Source of the DNA: an uncultured Saprospiraceae bacterium
Lineage (GTDB): Bacteria; Bacteroidota; Bacteroidia; Chitinophagales; Saprospiraceae
Assembly (NCBI GenBank): GCA_937951615.1
Contig: CALFBH010000060.1
Coordinates: forward strand, 36,543-100,542
Reading direction: 5' to 3'
DNA: 64,000 nt
Part shown: piece after piece, positions 9,912-18,976 of the stretch
Layout: every line of letters begins with the position of its first letter
How positions within the stretch are numbered: position 1 is the first letter of the stretch
The notes under the pieces: model-generated
Told to the model about the DNA's origin: nothing
Seen by the model: the letters and a program-made list of their open reading frames with translations, nothing else
Databases searched by the model: none
Translations under genes and position numbers: made by a program

Positions 9912-10370
9912 CTAATAACTTTCCAATATCTGCTCGCTGTGTATTTTTGATTTTACTTTAGTAAACACACGTTCAATCACGCCATTTTCATCAATCACAA
10001 AAGTAGTGCGGTGTACACCGTCTGAAATTTTGCCCATAAATTTCTTTGGTCCCCAAACCTCATAAGCATTCAGGACTTCACGTTCTGTGTCTGCCAACAA
10101 CATGAAAGGCAATTCAAATTTACCAATAAAATTCTGGTGCTTTTTTTCTGTATCAGGACTGACACCGACGACTTCAAAACCCTTCTTTTTCAGCAAAGTG
10201 TAATTATCTCGAAAATTACAAGCTTCATTCGTACAGGTAGGCGTATTGTCTCTCGGATAAAAATATAAGACCAGTTTTTTGCCTTTAAAATCAGCAAGAC
10301 TGACAGTATTTCCATTCTGGTCGGTACTTATAAAATCAGGGGCTTTATCACCCGGCTTCAATGTTGTCAT
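9912..10370 (-). CDS. bcp: Thioredoxin-dependent peroxiredoxin, BCP/PrxQ type
   Basis: 152 residues with the AhpC/TSA fold. PTCTNEACNFRD places the peroxidatic Cys at 46 and a resolving Cys at 51, the five-residue spacing of atypical 2-Cys BCP/PrxQ enzymes. YFYPRDNTP precedes the active site and the conserved Arg lies in HRTTFVID (about 120). It reduces hydrogen peroxide and organic peroxides using thioredoxin. Confidence 0.93.
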   Translation of the reverse strand: MTTLKPGDKAPDFISTDQNGNTVSLADFKGKKLVLYFYPRDNTPTCTNEACNFRDNYTLLKKKGFEVVGVSPDTEKKHQNFIGKFELPFMLLADTEREVLNAYEVWGPKKFMGKISDGVHRTTFVIDENGVIERVFTKVKSKIHSEQILESY

Positions 10371-10433
10371 TATTCAATATTTATGTTGTTTGTATGCCGG
10401 TATTAACATCACAAACACTGAATTGTTTCAAGA

Positions 10434-10970
10434 CTAATGATGATGTAAAGTCAATTCCAAAGCAATTCGATATTCCCAGGCTTTCTGTTCATCTTTCTTA
10501 TTACTATACTTCGTAGAAACGTCATAATCAATTTGTTCTTTTTCCCAGCCTGCCAATAAATTGTCCACAAATTCATTGAATCTTTTTTCTTCTCCACACA
10601 AGAAAATTTCCTGGCTCAAAGCCTCCGAAAGTTTCCTCGCATACAACTCAGTAATGTCAAAATGTATTTGCTCATGTTGCAAATGGTGTGCTGTACGAGC
10701 TTCCTTTTTCACCCAGGAAGCACTTTTATCAAAATAAGCCTTTACATCATGCGATAATATACCTTCATGACATTCTGTGTGCTGCATAATGCCGGAAGCT
10801 GTCAGCGCAACAATGTGAGGATTAGCATAGTCTGGCTGACCTCTAAAATCAGCTAAATCTAATTTATCATTTTTATTCCACAAAATGATTTCATCTGTAT
10901 GATACATTGAATTGGTAAATAACATCACCGAAAATAATGCAATGAGACTGGGAACATATTTGGCCTTCAT
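10434..10970 (-). CDS. DUF922-like protein, putative metal-dependent peptidase
   Basis: 178 residues. A hydrophobic N-terminus (about 5-20) suggests secretion or anchoring. The central HHLQHEQIHFDITELYARK holds H99-E100-xx-H103 and D105, the metal-site pattern of the DUF922 group. An early LDLADFRGQPD stretch also fits that family. Substrate and partners are unknown; the nearby bcp gene runs in the same direction with a 63-bp gap and is probably unrelated. Confidence 0.6.
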   Translation of the reverse strand: MKAKYVPSLIALFSVMLFTNSMYHTDEIILWNKNDKLDLADFRGQPDYANPHIVALTASGIMQHTECHEGILSHDVKAYFDKSASWVKKEARTAHHLQHEQIHFDITELYARKLSEALSQEIFLCGEEKRFNEFVDNLLAGWEKEQIDYDVSTKYSNKKDEQKAWEYRIALELTLHHH

Positions 10971-11451
10971 ATTTCTTCTTTTTTATAATAAAGTAATTAT
11001 CACTTCACTATATAGATAATATACGCAATACTGCGTTTAGGCGAGTCATTTGGCAAGTAGAGTCTTTTTCAACTGATACTCCTTGGTTTTAATATTTAAA
11101 CGAGAAAATATTCTGCATGTTGCACACAAATAACTTATAATTCTGTTAAGAGCCGACAGCTCCCCCTTTCAGATGTACTTTTTTGCACCTATTCCTTACA
11201 TTTAACGTCATAAAGGCAACAAACCAAAATTCTCCTGCTGTAAGCATCTATATTCACCTCTGATGCAACCAATTGTTTTTATAAATCGACACCATTAACA
11301 GTATTTTATCCTGTCACATTTTTTGATTTTTCAGGCTAATTATATTAACCTATTTTAGCATATATTGTATGTTAAGAAAATCATTATAAAGTATTGAAAA
11401 GTAAAGATTTTGAAAAGTGATCAATTGACACCATAGTAAAAGGATAAACTA
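10971..11451. other. Spacer between divergent genes
   Basis: AT-rich region between divergent genes that must hold both promoters. I see no clear TAnnTTTG element, open frame, hairpin or repeat of note. Confidence 0.5.
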
Positions 11452-14400
11452 ATGAAAAAGGCTTATAATCTAATAAATCGGAAACACCTGCTTGTTATAC
11501 TCCTGTTTATATTAACAGGGATAAATTTTGCATACAGTCAGTCCGGAAAAATCATTATAAATGAGATTAATTATCGCTCGATTGCTCTACAGCAAAACAT
11601 AGATTTCATCGAATTGTATAATGCTGATGTTGTATCTGTTGATTTGACTGGCTGGCAACTTACAGGTGGAATTAGCTATCAACTCCCGGCAGGTACGATA
11701 ATAAACGCTGGCGATTACCTTGTCATTGCTGCCGACCCCGACACCTGTCAATCCATGTTTGGCTTTAGCGGTGCTTTAGGCCCTTATACTGGAAATTTAA
11801 GTGGCGATGGAGAAGACATACAACTAAGGGACCAGACTTTCTGCGAGATTGACAAAGTAGATTATGATGGCTGGCAGGAATGGCCCGGAGTAAGATTTAA
11901 TGACTATACTACACAGGTTTATAACTCAACGACGGGTTTGTATGATGATATTCGTACAAAAGTATCTACTTCCATTCAAAAAATAAACCCTGATTTACCC
12001 AGTCAGCATGGTGGAAGTTGGAGTGCTGATATACCTAGCCCAAAAGCTGCAAATACTGGAGTATATCTTGCAAATATGAATGACATCCCCATTATAAAAA
12101 GTATTTCGAAAACACCTGATAACCCAGTGTCAGGACAAGATGTACGGATAAAAGCAGATTTGACTAATATTGATGCTTTAAGCGGTACTTTATCAGTTGA
12201 TCTGGAATATCAGATCGTTGATCCAGGCAGCTATATACACAAAGCAGATGTTGCTTATGCCAATAATTGGACTCTTATTCCCATGTTGGACGATGGCATT
12301 GGAGCGGATTCTACTGCCAATAATGACATTTATACTGCCGCTATTCCTGCTAACGTACAAGTACACAGAAGGCTGATTCGGTATCGGGTAAAAGTATCTA
12401 CTTCGACAGGTTATAACAGTATCTATCCCGACCAAAATCACAGAGAAAGTAATTATGCTTATTATGTATATGATGGCTATCCACTGGTCGGCAGTTATGA
12501 TATAAACACATTGACTCCCATGCAGGAAATTACAGTTATCACCGGAGATACGACAGCTAATAAATACATTGGTCCTGGTACAGGTATAGACAATACTGGA
12601 CAATATACAGGCTATGATTATCTCGGCGAAGGTACATTAGTCTATAATGGTAAGGTATATGACCATGTCCGTTTTCGCCCTCGTGGAAGAACAGGTGGAC
12701 GGGCTGCAAGACATAAGCCTGGGATTAAGTTTGACATGAACGCTGAACACACGTTTGCTCCACTCGATGACTGCGGAAATGAATATAAAGAAAAACGGGG
12801 AAAACTAGTGTTATCTGGTACTTACGTTAATGATGTAACCACACATGGACTTACAGAGTCTCTAATTCATAAAGTACTGCAATTGACGGGCGGAATGGAG
12901 AGAGGAACAGATTATACCCAACTGAGAATTGTAGATGAAAGCGCAGAAGCACAGGATTTTTGGGGTGTATTTTTAATCGTTGAGGCTTATGACGGTGACT
13001 ACCTCAAAGAACATGATTATGTAGATGGGAATATATGGCGATATAAAGATTATCGACTGAGCCATCAGGGGGATTTTCCAAATTCAGGTAACATTGCGCA
13101 ATGGGCAAGCGATATGACAAAAGTCGATTGGGATTTGTTATTGGCGGATAAAATTGCCAACCAATTTTTGGGCAATGGAGCCAACAACTACGAAGGAAAG
13201 CACAGCCAACGCAACTATTATAACCCCGAGACTGGAAACTGGCATATATGGTACGGGGATTATGACACTACCTTCGGTATGTCTTACGATGATGGCACCT
13301 ACCATCCTAGAAGTAACTCTAATCCTATTCAGATCACAAAAATGGTCCAGGACATTTCCAGCATGGAAAGAGAATACGAAAACACTATGCGTTCTGCTTA
13401 CGACCTCCTTTTCAATCAGGAGCAAGCAGACTTCCTTGTAGATATGGAATCGGCTAAAACATACAATCCCACTGCTGCTTACGACTGGACAACCTTAGAC
13501 AACTACCGGTGGAACCAGACCTACGATCTGGGGAATGTAGATGCGCACATCAATTGGTATAAAACCTGGTTTCAGGATAGAGGAATTTTTTTATTAAATA
13601 ATGCAAGCTCTGGATTTAAAAACATTGGTATTCCTGATAAGCCAGTCATCAGTTTCACTGGAACAAGTGCATTAGATGATTTAACTTTTAGCAATTCTGC
13701 TTTTACTGATCCACAGACCACCGGAACTTTTACTGCTTTAGAATGGCGCGTAGGCGAATGGAGCGACCCCGCAAACCCTGTTTATCAAAGTATTTGTGAA
13801 CCTAAATACGAAATACAAACCGTTTGGAAAAGTGGCGAAATCACTTCGTTCTCAAACAACTTTACCATTCCAGGTACAGCGCAATTAGAGCCAGGGCGAA
13901 CTTATAAAGTAAGGGTTAGGTATAAAGATAATACAAACAAATGGAGTCATTGGTCAGACGCTATTCAGATTGTTCCTACACCCGCCAATAACAATACCGC
14001 ACCTGCACTCGTCATCAATGAAATCATGTACAATCCGGGAGAAAAATGCGGAAGTGAATTTGTCGAAATAAAAAATACAGACGCTGGCACAGTTCCATTA
14101 GATGGACTTGTTTTTACAAATGGAATAAAATATAATTTCCCAGCAGGAACGACCATCGCGCCAGGCGGTTTTATAGTCATTGCAAAAGATAGTATTGCTT
14201 TTTATCAGAAATATGGCTTCTACCCTTTCGGTGACTATTCGGGTTCTTTAAATAATAACGGGGAAAAAATAGAGCTTCGTGGATTGTACAACAGATTGAT
14301 TGACTCCCTGACCTATAACAGCAAAAACCCTTGGGATGAAATGCCTGATGGCGGAAATCGTTCTCTGGAGTTGCTGAGTACGACCTTTGACAATGCTGCC

Positions 14401-16800
14401 CCCTTAAATTGGTTCCGTTCAGATGACGAATGTGGCACACCAGGTAGTGAAAACAGCCGGATTTGCAGTGCCGGTGCAGCACCTATAGTCATCAATGAGA
14501 TCAATTATAACGCACCCAATTCACCTGATGCAGGAGACTGGGTAGAACTCCATAATACAACTCCAAATGCAATAGACATTTCAGACTGGGAGTTTTATGA
14601 TAATGGTAATCAATACATCATTCCGCAAGGAACAGTCATGCAGCCCGACGACTTTTTGATATTGGTACAAAATGATACCTTGTTTACCGCAGTATTTCCA
14701 CACGTCACAGATTATGTCAGCAATTTTGAGTTCAATCTGTCAGGTGGAGGAGAGCGTATCTCTTTGTTTGATGAAAATAAATGCCTGTCCGACTATGTCG
14801 TATATGATGATGATATGCCCTGGGATACTATCCCTGATGGCAATGGACCGAGCTTATCATTAATTACACCAAATTCTGATAATGCAGACCCTGCATCCTG
14901 GGAAAGTTCTTCCAATATCAGTTCCGTTAATGGCACCCCCGGACGACCAAATGAACCTTGCCTTGTGCAGGAAATTGTAGCTCCTGACACACTATGTATC
15001 GGTGATCCAATAACACTTGCCCCTAATATCCTAAACAATGAAGTTCAATATAGCTGGTTTTTATCTGGCGCATCCACTCCTGCTGCAAATACTGAATCTG
15101 TTACCGTTTCCTGGTCAGGATTGGGTACATACAATATCCAGTTAGTTGCACAATATTACGAATGCACCAAAATTTATACTCGGCAAATTGTCATTATTAG
15201 TTGTAATACAGCCCCTATTCTTACAAGCGATAATTACACAGTTGCAGAAGATAATGTGCTGGACAATGGTTTTAGCCTTTTGAGCAATGACGCTTCTGAC
15301 CCTGAAGGTGACAATATAACGGTCAGCTCAACACCTATAAGCCCTCCTGCTAATGGTAGCGTCACGCTCAATCCTGATGGTACATTCTCCTACACACCTA
15401 ATCAAAATTTTAATGGTGGTGATACTTTTGAATATGAAGTATGTGATGATGGATTTCCAATGGCATGCAATACAGAAATGGTTTATATCACAGTGACACC
15501 TGTCAATGATGAACCAACACCTGTAGATGACACTGGCGTAGTCCAAGAAGATGCTTCCATTTCGGGCAATTTAAAAAATAATGACACGGATCCTGATGGT
15601 GACAATTTTGTGCTAACATCAACTCCTATCACTCAGCCTGCTAATGGTAGTCTTTTCATTCTATCCAGCGGTTTTTATGCCTACACTCCAAATCCCGATT
15701 TTAATGGAACAGATAGTTTTGAGTATGAAATATGTGACGATGGCAACCCTGTTTTATGCGCTATTGCAACCGTAAACATTACTATAAATCCAGTCAATGA
15801 CGCTCCCACAGCAGTCGCAGATGCACTGTACACAACAACAGATTCTATTCTAATAGCTAATGTATTAACCAATGACTCTGATATAGACGGGGATATGCTT
15901 AGCGCAAATACGACTATCGTCAGCAACCCTGTAAATGGAACAGTCAGTATACAAGCCAATGGCGATATCACTTATCAGTCCAATTCTGGTTATAGTGGCA
16001 TCGATGCTTTTGATTATGAAGTCTGCGACCCAAGTGGATTATGCAGCACAACAACAGTAACGGTCATTATAGAACCTGGTTGTATTGACATCCAACTCTC
16101 TGCATGGCTGGAAGGTCCTTATAATGAAAGTATTTTTGAAATGGATAATGAGTTGAATAGCCTACGTGGTATTCTACCCGGACAAACACCTTTCAGTTAT
16201 CTCGCAGCACCCACACCAGCCGGACAACCATATAATGCAGCACCTTGGGATTATACAGGTACAGAAGGAGCAGGATGGACAGATGCTAATTATACTGGCG
16301 ATGAAGTCGATTGGTTATTGGTTTCTTTCCGTACAGGTATTGAAAAAAATACAGAAATTGCTCAAACGGCTGCTTTACTCAACAAAGACGGGAGTATTTA
16401 TTTCCCCGACCGCTGTGTACTCACAGGCGATGTTTCTGGTCCATTGTATATCGTAATAGAACACCGAAACCACCTTGGTATTATGTCCCCTACACCAGTC
16501 AGTATGGTCAATCACGTCTTAATCTATGACTTCAGAACAGGAGACAGTTATAAAGACGCCACCAGCTACGGGCAAAAACAGTTATCTACTGGCGAATGGG
16601 CAATGTTTGCAGGAGACGGCGACCAATCTGATTTTCCAAGTTACGACATACAAGGAACAGATAAAGCATTATGGCTTAATGATAATGGCGTTTTTCAACA
16701 ATACCTCATTCCAGATTATGACTTGAACGGAGACGTCAATGGAGCAGATAAAGTCCTCTGGGATGTCAATAACGGAATATCCTCCAGAGTACCCAAGTAA
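11452..16800 (+). CDS. Giant secreted lamin-tail / CotH / Ig-like protein
   Basis: 1782 residues. Signal peptide 1-29 (ends FAYSQ). Lamin-tail domain 1 about 32-145 (IIINEINY). A CotH-kinase-like region at about 390-720 contains RFRPRGRTGG (about 407), FLIVEAYDGDYLKEHDY and WYGDYDTTFG (about 600), in the positions of CotH catalytic acidic residues. A fibronectin-like stretch about 735-840 follows, then lamin-tail domains 2 and 3 starting near 850 and 1010, a PKD-like segment about 1165-1250, and three tandem cadherin/VCBS-like repeats about 1253-1543 (NDxDPDGD, FxYEVCDDG). The C-terminal 200 residues end in a dockerin-like DYDLNGDVNGADK. It is probably a cell-surface or secreted adhesin/structural protein; kinase activity is an inference. 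Confidence 0.85.
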   Translation: MKKAYNLINRKHLLVILLFILTGINFAYSQSGKIIINEINYRSIALQQNIDFIELYNADVVSVDLTGWQLTGGISYQLPAGTIINAGDYLVIAADPDTCQSMFGFSGALGPYTGNLSGDGEDIQLRDQTFCEIDKVDYDGWQEWPGVRFNDYTTQVYNSTTGLYDDIRTKVSTSIQKINPDLPSQHGGSWSADIPSPKAANTGVYLANMNDIPIIKSISKTPDNPVSGQDVRIKADLTNIDALSGTLSVDLEYQIVDPGSYIHKADVAYANNWTLIPMLDDGIGADSTANNDIYTAAIPANVQVHRRLIRYRVKVSTSTGYNSIYPDQNHRESNYAYYVYDGYPLVGSYDINTLTPMQEITVITGDTTANKYIGPGTGIDNTGQYTGYDYLGEGTLVYNGKVYDHVRFRPRGRTGGRAARHKPGIKFDMNAEHTFAPLDDCGNEYKEKRGKLVLSGTYVNDVTTHGLTESLIHKVLQLTGGMERGTDYTQLRIVDESAEAQDFWGVFLIVEAYDGDYLKEHDYVDGNIWRYKDYRLSHQGDFPNSGNIAQWASDMTKVDWDLLLADKIANQFLGNGANNYEGKHSQRNYYNPETGNWHIWYGDYDTTFGMSYDDGTYHPRSNSNPIQITKMVQDISSMEREYENTMRSAYDLLFNQEQADFLVDMESAKTYNPTAAYDWTTLDNYRWNQTYDLGNVDAHINWYKTWFQDRGIFLLNNASSGFKNIGIPDKPVISFTGTSALDDLTFSNSAFTDPQTTGTFTALEWRVGEWSDPANPVYQSICEPKYEIQTVWKSGEITSFSNNFTIPGTAQLEPGRTYKVRVRYKDNTNKWSHWSDAIQIVPTPANNNTAPALVINEIMYNPGEKCGSEFVEIKNTDAGTVPLDGLVFTNGIKYNFPAGTTIAPGGFIVIAKDSIAFYQKYGFYPFGDYSGSLNNNGEKIELRGLYNRLIDSLTYNSKNPWDEMPDGGNRSLELLSTTFDNAAPLNWFRSDDECGTPGSENSRICSAGAAPIVINEINYNAPNSPDAGDWVELHNTTPNAIDISDWEFYDNGNQYIIPQGTVMQPDDFLILVQNDTLFTAVFPHVTDYVSNFEFNLSGGGERISLFDENKCLSDYVVYDDDMPWDTIPDGNGPSLSLITPNSDNADPASWESSSNISSVNGTPGRPNEPCLVQEIVAPDTLCIGDPITLAPNILNNEVQYSWFLSGASTPAANTESVTVSWSGLGTYNIQLVAQYYECTKIYTRQIVIISCNTAPILTSDNYTVAEDNVLDNGFSLLSNDASDPEGDNITVSSTPISPPANGSVTLNPDGTFSYTPNQNFNGGDTFEYEVCDDGFPMACNTEMVYITVTPVNDEPTPVDDTGVVQEDASISGNLKNNDTDPDGDNFVLTSTPITQPANGSLFILSSGFYAYTPNPDFNGTDSFEYEICDDGNPVLCAIATVNITINPVNDAPTAVADALYTTTDSILIANVLTNDSDIDGDMLSANTTIVSNPVNGTVSIQANGDITYQSNSGYSGIDAFDYEVCDPSGLCSTTTVTVIIEPGCIDIQLSAWLEGPYNESIFEMDNELNSLRGILPGQTPFSYLAAPTPAGQPYNAAPWDYTGTEGAGWTDANYTGDEVDWLLVSFRTGIEKNTEIAQTAALLNKDGSIYFPDRCVLTGDVSGPLYIVIEHRNHLGIMSPTPVSMVNHVLIYDFRTGDSYKDATSYGQKQLSTGEWAMFAGDGDQSDFPSYDIQGTDKALWLNDNGVFQQYLIPDYDLNGDVNGADKVLWDVNNGISSRVPK

Positions 16801-16801
16801 A

Positions 16802-16818
16802 GCAGGCATTCTGCCTGT
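16802..16818. repeat. Short REP-like hairpin GCAGGCA-TTC-TGCCTGT
   Basis: A 7-bp stem with three-base loop directly after the giant gene. The same CAGGCA-N3-TGCCTG form occurs twice at 24045-24093, with a relative at 47474-47488 (CAGGCT-GGA-AGCCTG). Confidence 0.6.
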
Positions 16819-16834
16819 AAAAGAAAAACAACAC

Positions 16835-16878
16835 CGTCCAGAGTAGGGTAAATTCATGAATTTACCCTACTCTGGACG
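16835..16878. terminator. Perfect 44-bp palindrome between convergent genes
   Basis: Left half ends CCAGAGTAGGGTAAATTCA and the right half is its exact complement, with no loop bases. It includes the last codons and TAG of the minus-strand alkyltransferase-like gene (16867-16878). A shared terminator for the convergent genes is the likeliest role, although no T-tract follows on either side. Confidence 0.65.
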
Positions 16879-17187
16879 CCATAACGCAGCTTCAAAATTC
16901 AGAATTTTATGATCTACAACTTTCAGCCCTTCACTTTCCAATAACTCCTGCATAATAGTAGGCGTGGAAAAATGGATGCGACCGCTTAGTTCTCCTTTGC
17001 GGTTTACCACACGGTGTGCGGGTACAGGTGGCTCAGCACCAAAACACTGCTTCAAAGCCCAACCCACCATCCGCGCCGAACCCAATGCCAGGGCGTCAGC
17101 TACAATCCCATAAGTCGTCACTTTCCCGTAAGGTACTTCTCGCACCAGATCATACACATCTTCGTAATAACTGTTTTTATGATTCAT
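16867..17187 (-). CDS. Alkyltransferase-like protein (Atl), MGMT fold
   Basis: 106 residues with the DNA-binding domain of O6-alkylguanine-DNA alkyltransferase: VPYGKVTTYGIVA (18-30), the arginine-finger region SARMVGWAL (38-46) and PVPAHRVVN (55-63). The acceptor cysteine of the PCHRV motif is Ala57 here, so alkyl transfer should not occur. As in known Atl proteins, it probably binds alkylated guanine and hands the lesion to nucleotide excision repair. The stop codon lies inside the 44-bp palindrome. Confidence 0.88.
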   Translation of the reverse strand: MNHKNSYYEDVYDLVREVPYGKVTTYGIVADALALGSARMVGWALKQCFGAEPPVPAHRVVNRKGELSGRIHFSTPTIMQELLESEGLKVVDHKILNFEAALWRPE

Positions 17188-17221
17188 AATCAGACTTTAA
17201 GCAATTGAGGATACATAATCG

Positions 17222-17280
17222 ACACTTCCAATTTGAATAACTTGTTCAATTTGAATTTGACGTTTGAATTTGTATTTCTA
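17222..17280 (+). repeat. Dispersed GAATTTGACGTTTG repeat, shorter copy
   Basis: It contains TTGAATTTGACGTTTGAATT and an upstream CACTTCCAATTTGAATAA block that resembles the first half of the 95-bp repeat at 6711-6805. It lies in the spacer between the Atl and TolC genes. Confidence 0.55.
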
Positions 17281-17398
17281 CTTATTGTCCCCAAATAACT
17301 AAAATTAATCCATAATTCATTTGATTTGATATAAATAATTAGAAAAATCGCCATACAAACGATACTATTGCATTCATAAAGATTTCAAAGTCAAATCA

Positions 17399-18862
17399 AT
17401 GATAATGTCAATAAAAAAGATAATAGGGCTTAGTCTATTTTTACTGGTCTTCGCCAAAATGGAAGCACAGGAAGATAATGTATGGAATTTGTCTCGCTGC
17501 ATCGAATATGCCCGCGATCATAATATACAGGTACGGCAAACGGGGTTAAATATTCGCCAGGCAGAGCTGACACAAAAGCAAAATAAATTATCAAAAATGC
17601 CCGCCCTATCTGGGAGTGCATCTCACGCTTATAATTTTGGTCGCTCTATTGATCCCACATCCAATAGTTTTGAATCACAAACTATTCAGGCTAATAATTT
17701 TTCATTAAATGGTAATGGAATTTTATACGCTGGAGGACAAATTCGCAATAGCATTAAACAAAGCGAATACGATCTCAAAGCTGCTCAGGCTGATGTAGAT
17801 CGTATCAATAATGACCTCGGCTTGAGCATTGCACAAGCTTATTTGCAGGTACTATTGGCACAAGACCAGTTGAGCATCACCAAAAATCGCCTGAAACAAA
17901 GCGAAGACCAATTAGCCAGAACGGAAACACTCGTCAAAGCAGGCTCAGTAGCCCGCGTTGCCCTACTCGATCTTGAAGCACAAATTGCCACCGACGAACA
18001 AAGTATTGTCTCAGCAGAAAACGCACTCGTACTAGCTTTTCTCAACCTGAAAACACAACTCAATCTTGACCCCGATTACAAAATGGCCCTTTCTCGCCCA
18101 AGTTTCAGTGTACCAGCAGATATAGACCTAAACATCATGACGGTAGATATGCTCTATCAGGAAGCTGTAAAAAATCAGCCGCAGATTGTAGCAAGTGAGT
18201 ACCGCCAGCGGAGTGCCGAAACAGGCATTGATGTCGCCAAAGGTACTTTGCAGCCTTCCCTCACTTATTTTGGCGGACTTTCTAGCAATTATTCCAACCT
18301 GGCACAACGAGCTACCGACGATTTCATCACAGTCGAACAAGATTTCGGAGATTTAGAAGTATCTCCTCCCCTAGTTCCTACACCAATAACAGTTCCACTA
18401 AGAGTAAGTAATGAAATTCCAGTTTTTGAAGACAATCCTTTTGTGAATCAACTAGGCGATAATTTTAGTCAAAATGTAGGATTAAGTCTAAACGTACCTA
18501 TTTATAATAAAGGACAAAATCGTATCAATATAGAAAGAGCGCAACTCGCAGTAGTCAGCGCAGAATTGAATACTGAGCAACTCAAACAAAGTCTAAAATC
18601 GGATATTCAACGCGCCCTCACAGATGCCCGTGCTGCTTATAATCAGATGCGCGCCGCCGAAAAAACACAGGCAGCAAGAACAGTGGCTTTCAGCAGTGCT
18701 GAAAAACGCTTCGAACTAGGCGCAATTAATACTTTTGAGTACGCTTCCGCAAAAGATGCCCTTGATATTGCCAAAGTCAATGCAATCAGTTCTCAATACG
18801 ATTATGTGTTCAAACTGAAAGTACTTGATTATTATCTGGGCAAAGAAATTATATTAGAATAA
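17399..18862 (+). CDS. tolC: TolC-family outer membrane efflux protein
   Basis: 487 residues with a signal peptide (1-24, ending MEAQ) and two long outer membrane efflux repeats rich in Ala/Gln/Leu coiled coil (about 30-220 and 245-470). It forms the trimeric outer membrane exit duct of tripartite pumps or type I secretion. The HlyD-family adaptor follows 114 bp downstream in the same direction, giving two of the three pump parts. The inner-membrane component is not in the window. Confidence 0.93.
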   Translation: MIMSIKKIIGLSLFLLVFAKMEAQEDNVWNLSRCIEYARDHNIQVRQTGLNIRQAELTQKQNKLSKMPALSGSASHAYNFGRSIDPTSNSFESQTIQANNFSLNGNGILYAGGQIRNSIKQSEYDLKAAQADVDRINNDLGLSIAQAYLQVLLAQDQLSITKNRLKQSEDQLARTETLVKAGSVARVALLDLEAQIATDEQSIVSAENALVLAFLNLKTQLNLDPDYKMALSRPSFSVPADIDLNIMTVDMLYQEAVKNQPQIVASEYRQRSAETGIDVAKGTLQPSLTYFGGLSSNYSNLAQRATDDFITVEQDFGDLEVSPPLVPTPITVPLRVSNEIPVFEDNPFVNQLGDNFSQNVGLSLNVPIYNKGQNRINIERAQLAVVSAELNTEQLKQSLKSDIQRALTDARAAYNQMRAAEKTQAARTVAFSSAEKRFELGAINTFEYASAKDALDIAKVNAISSQYDYVFKLKVLDYYLGKEIILE

Positions 18863-18976
18863 TACAAGTTGTGAATAACTTGTAAAATCCAAAATTGAAA
18901 AATACAAATTCCAAAAACCGGTGTAAAACTGGCTATTTCTTTGGAATTTGGAATTTATAATTTGTAAATTTCATCC

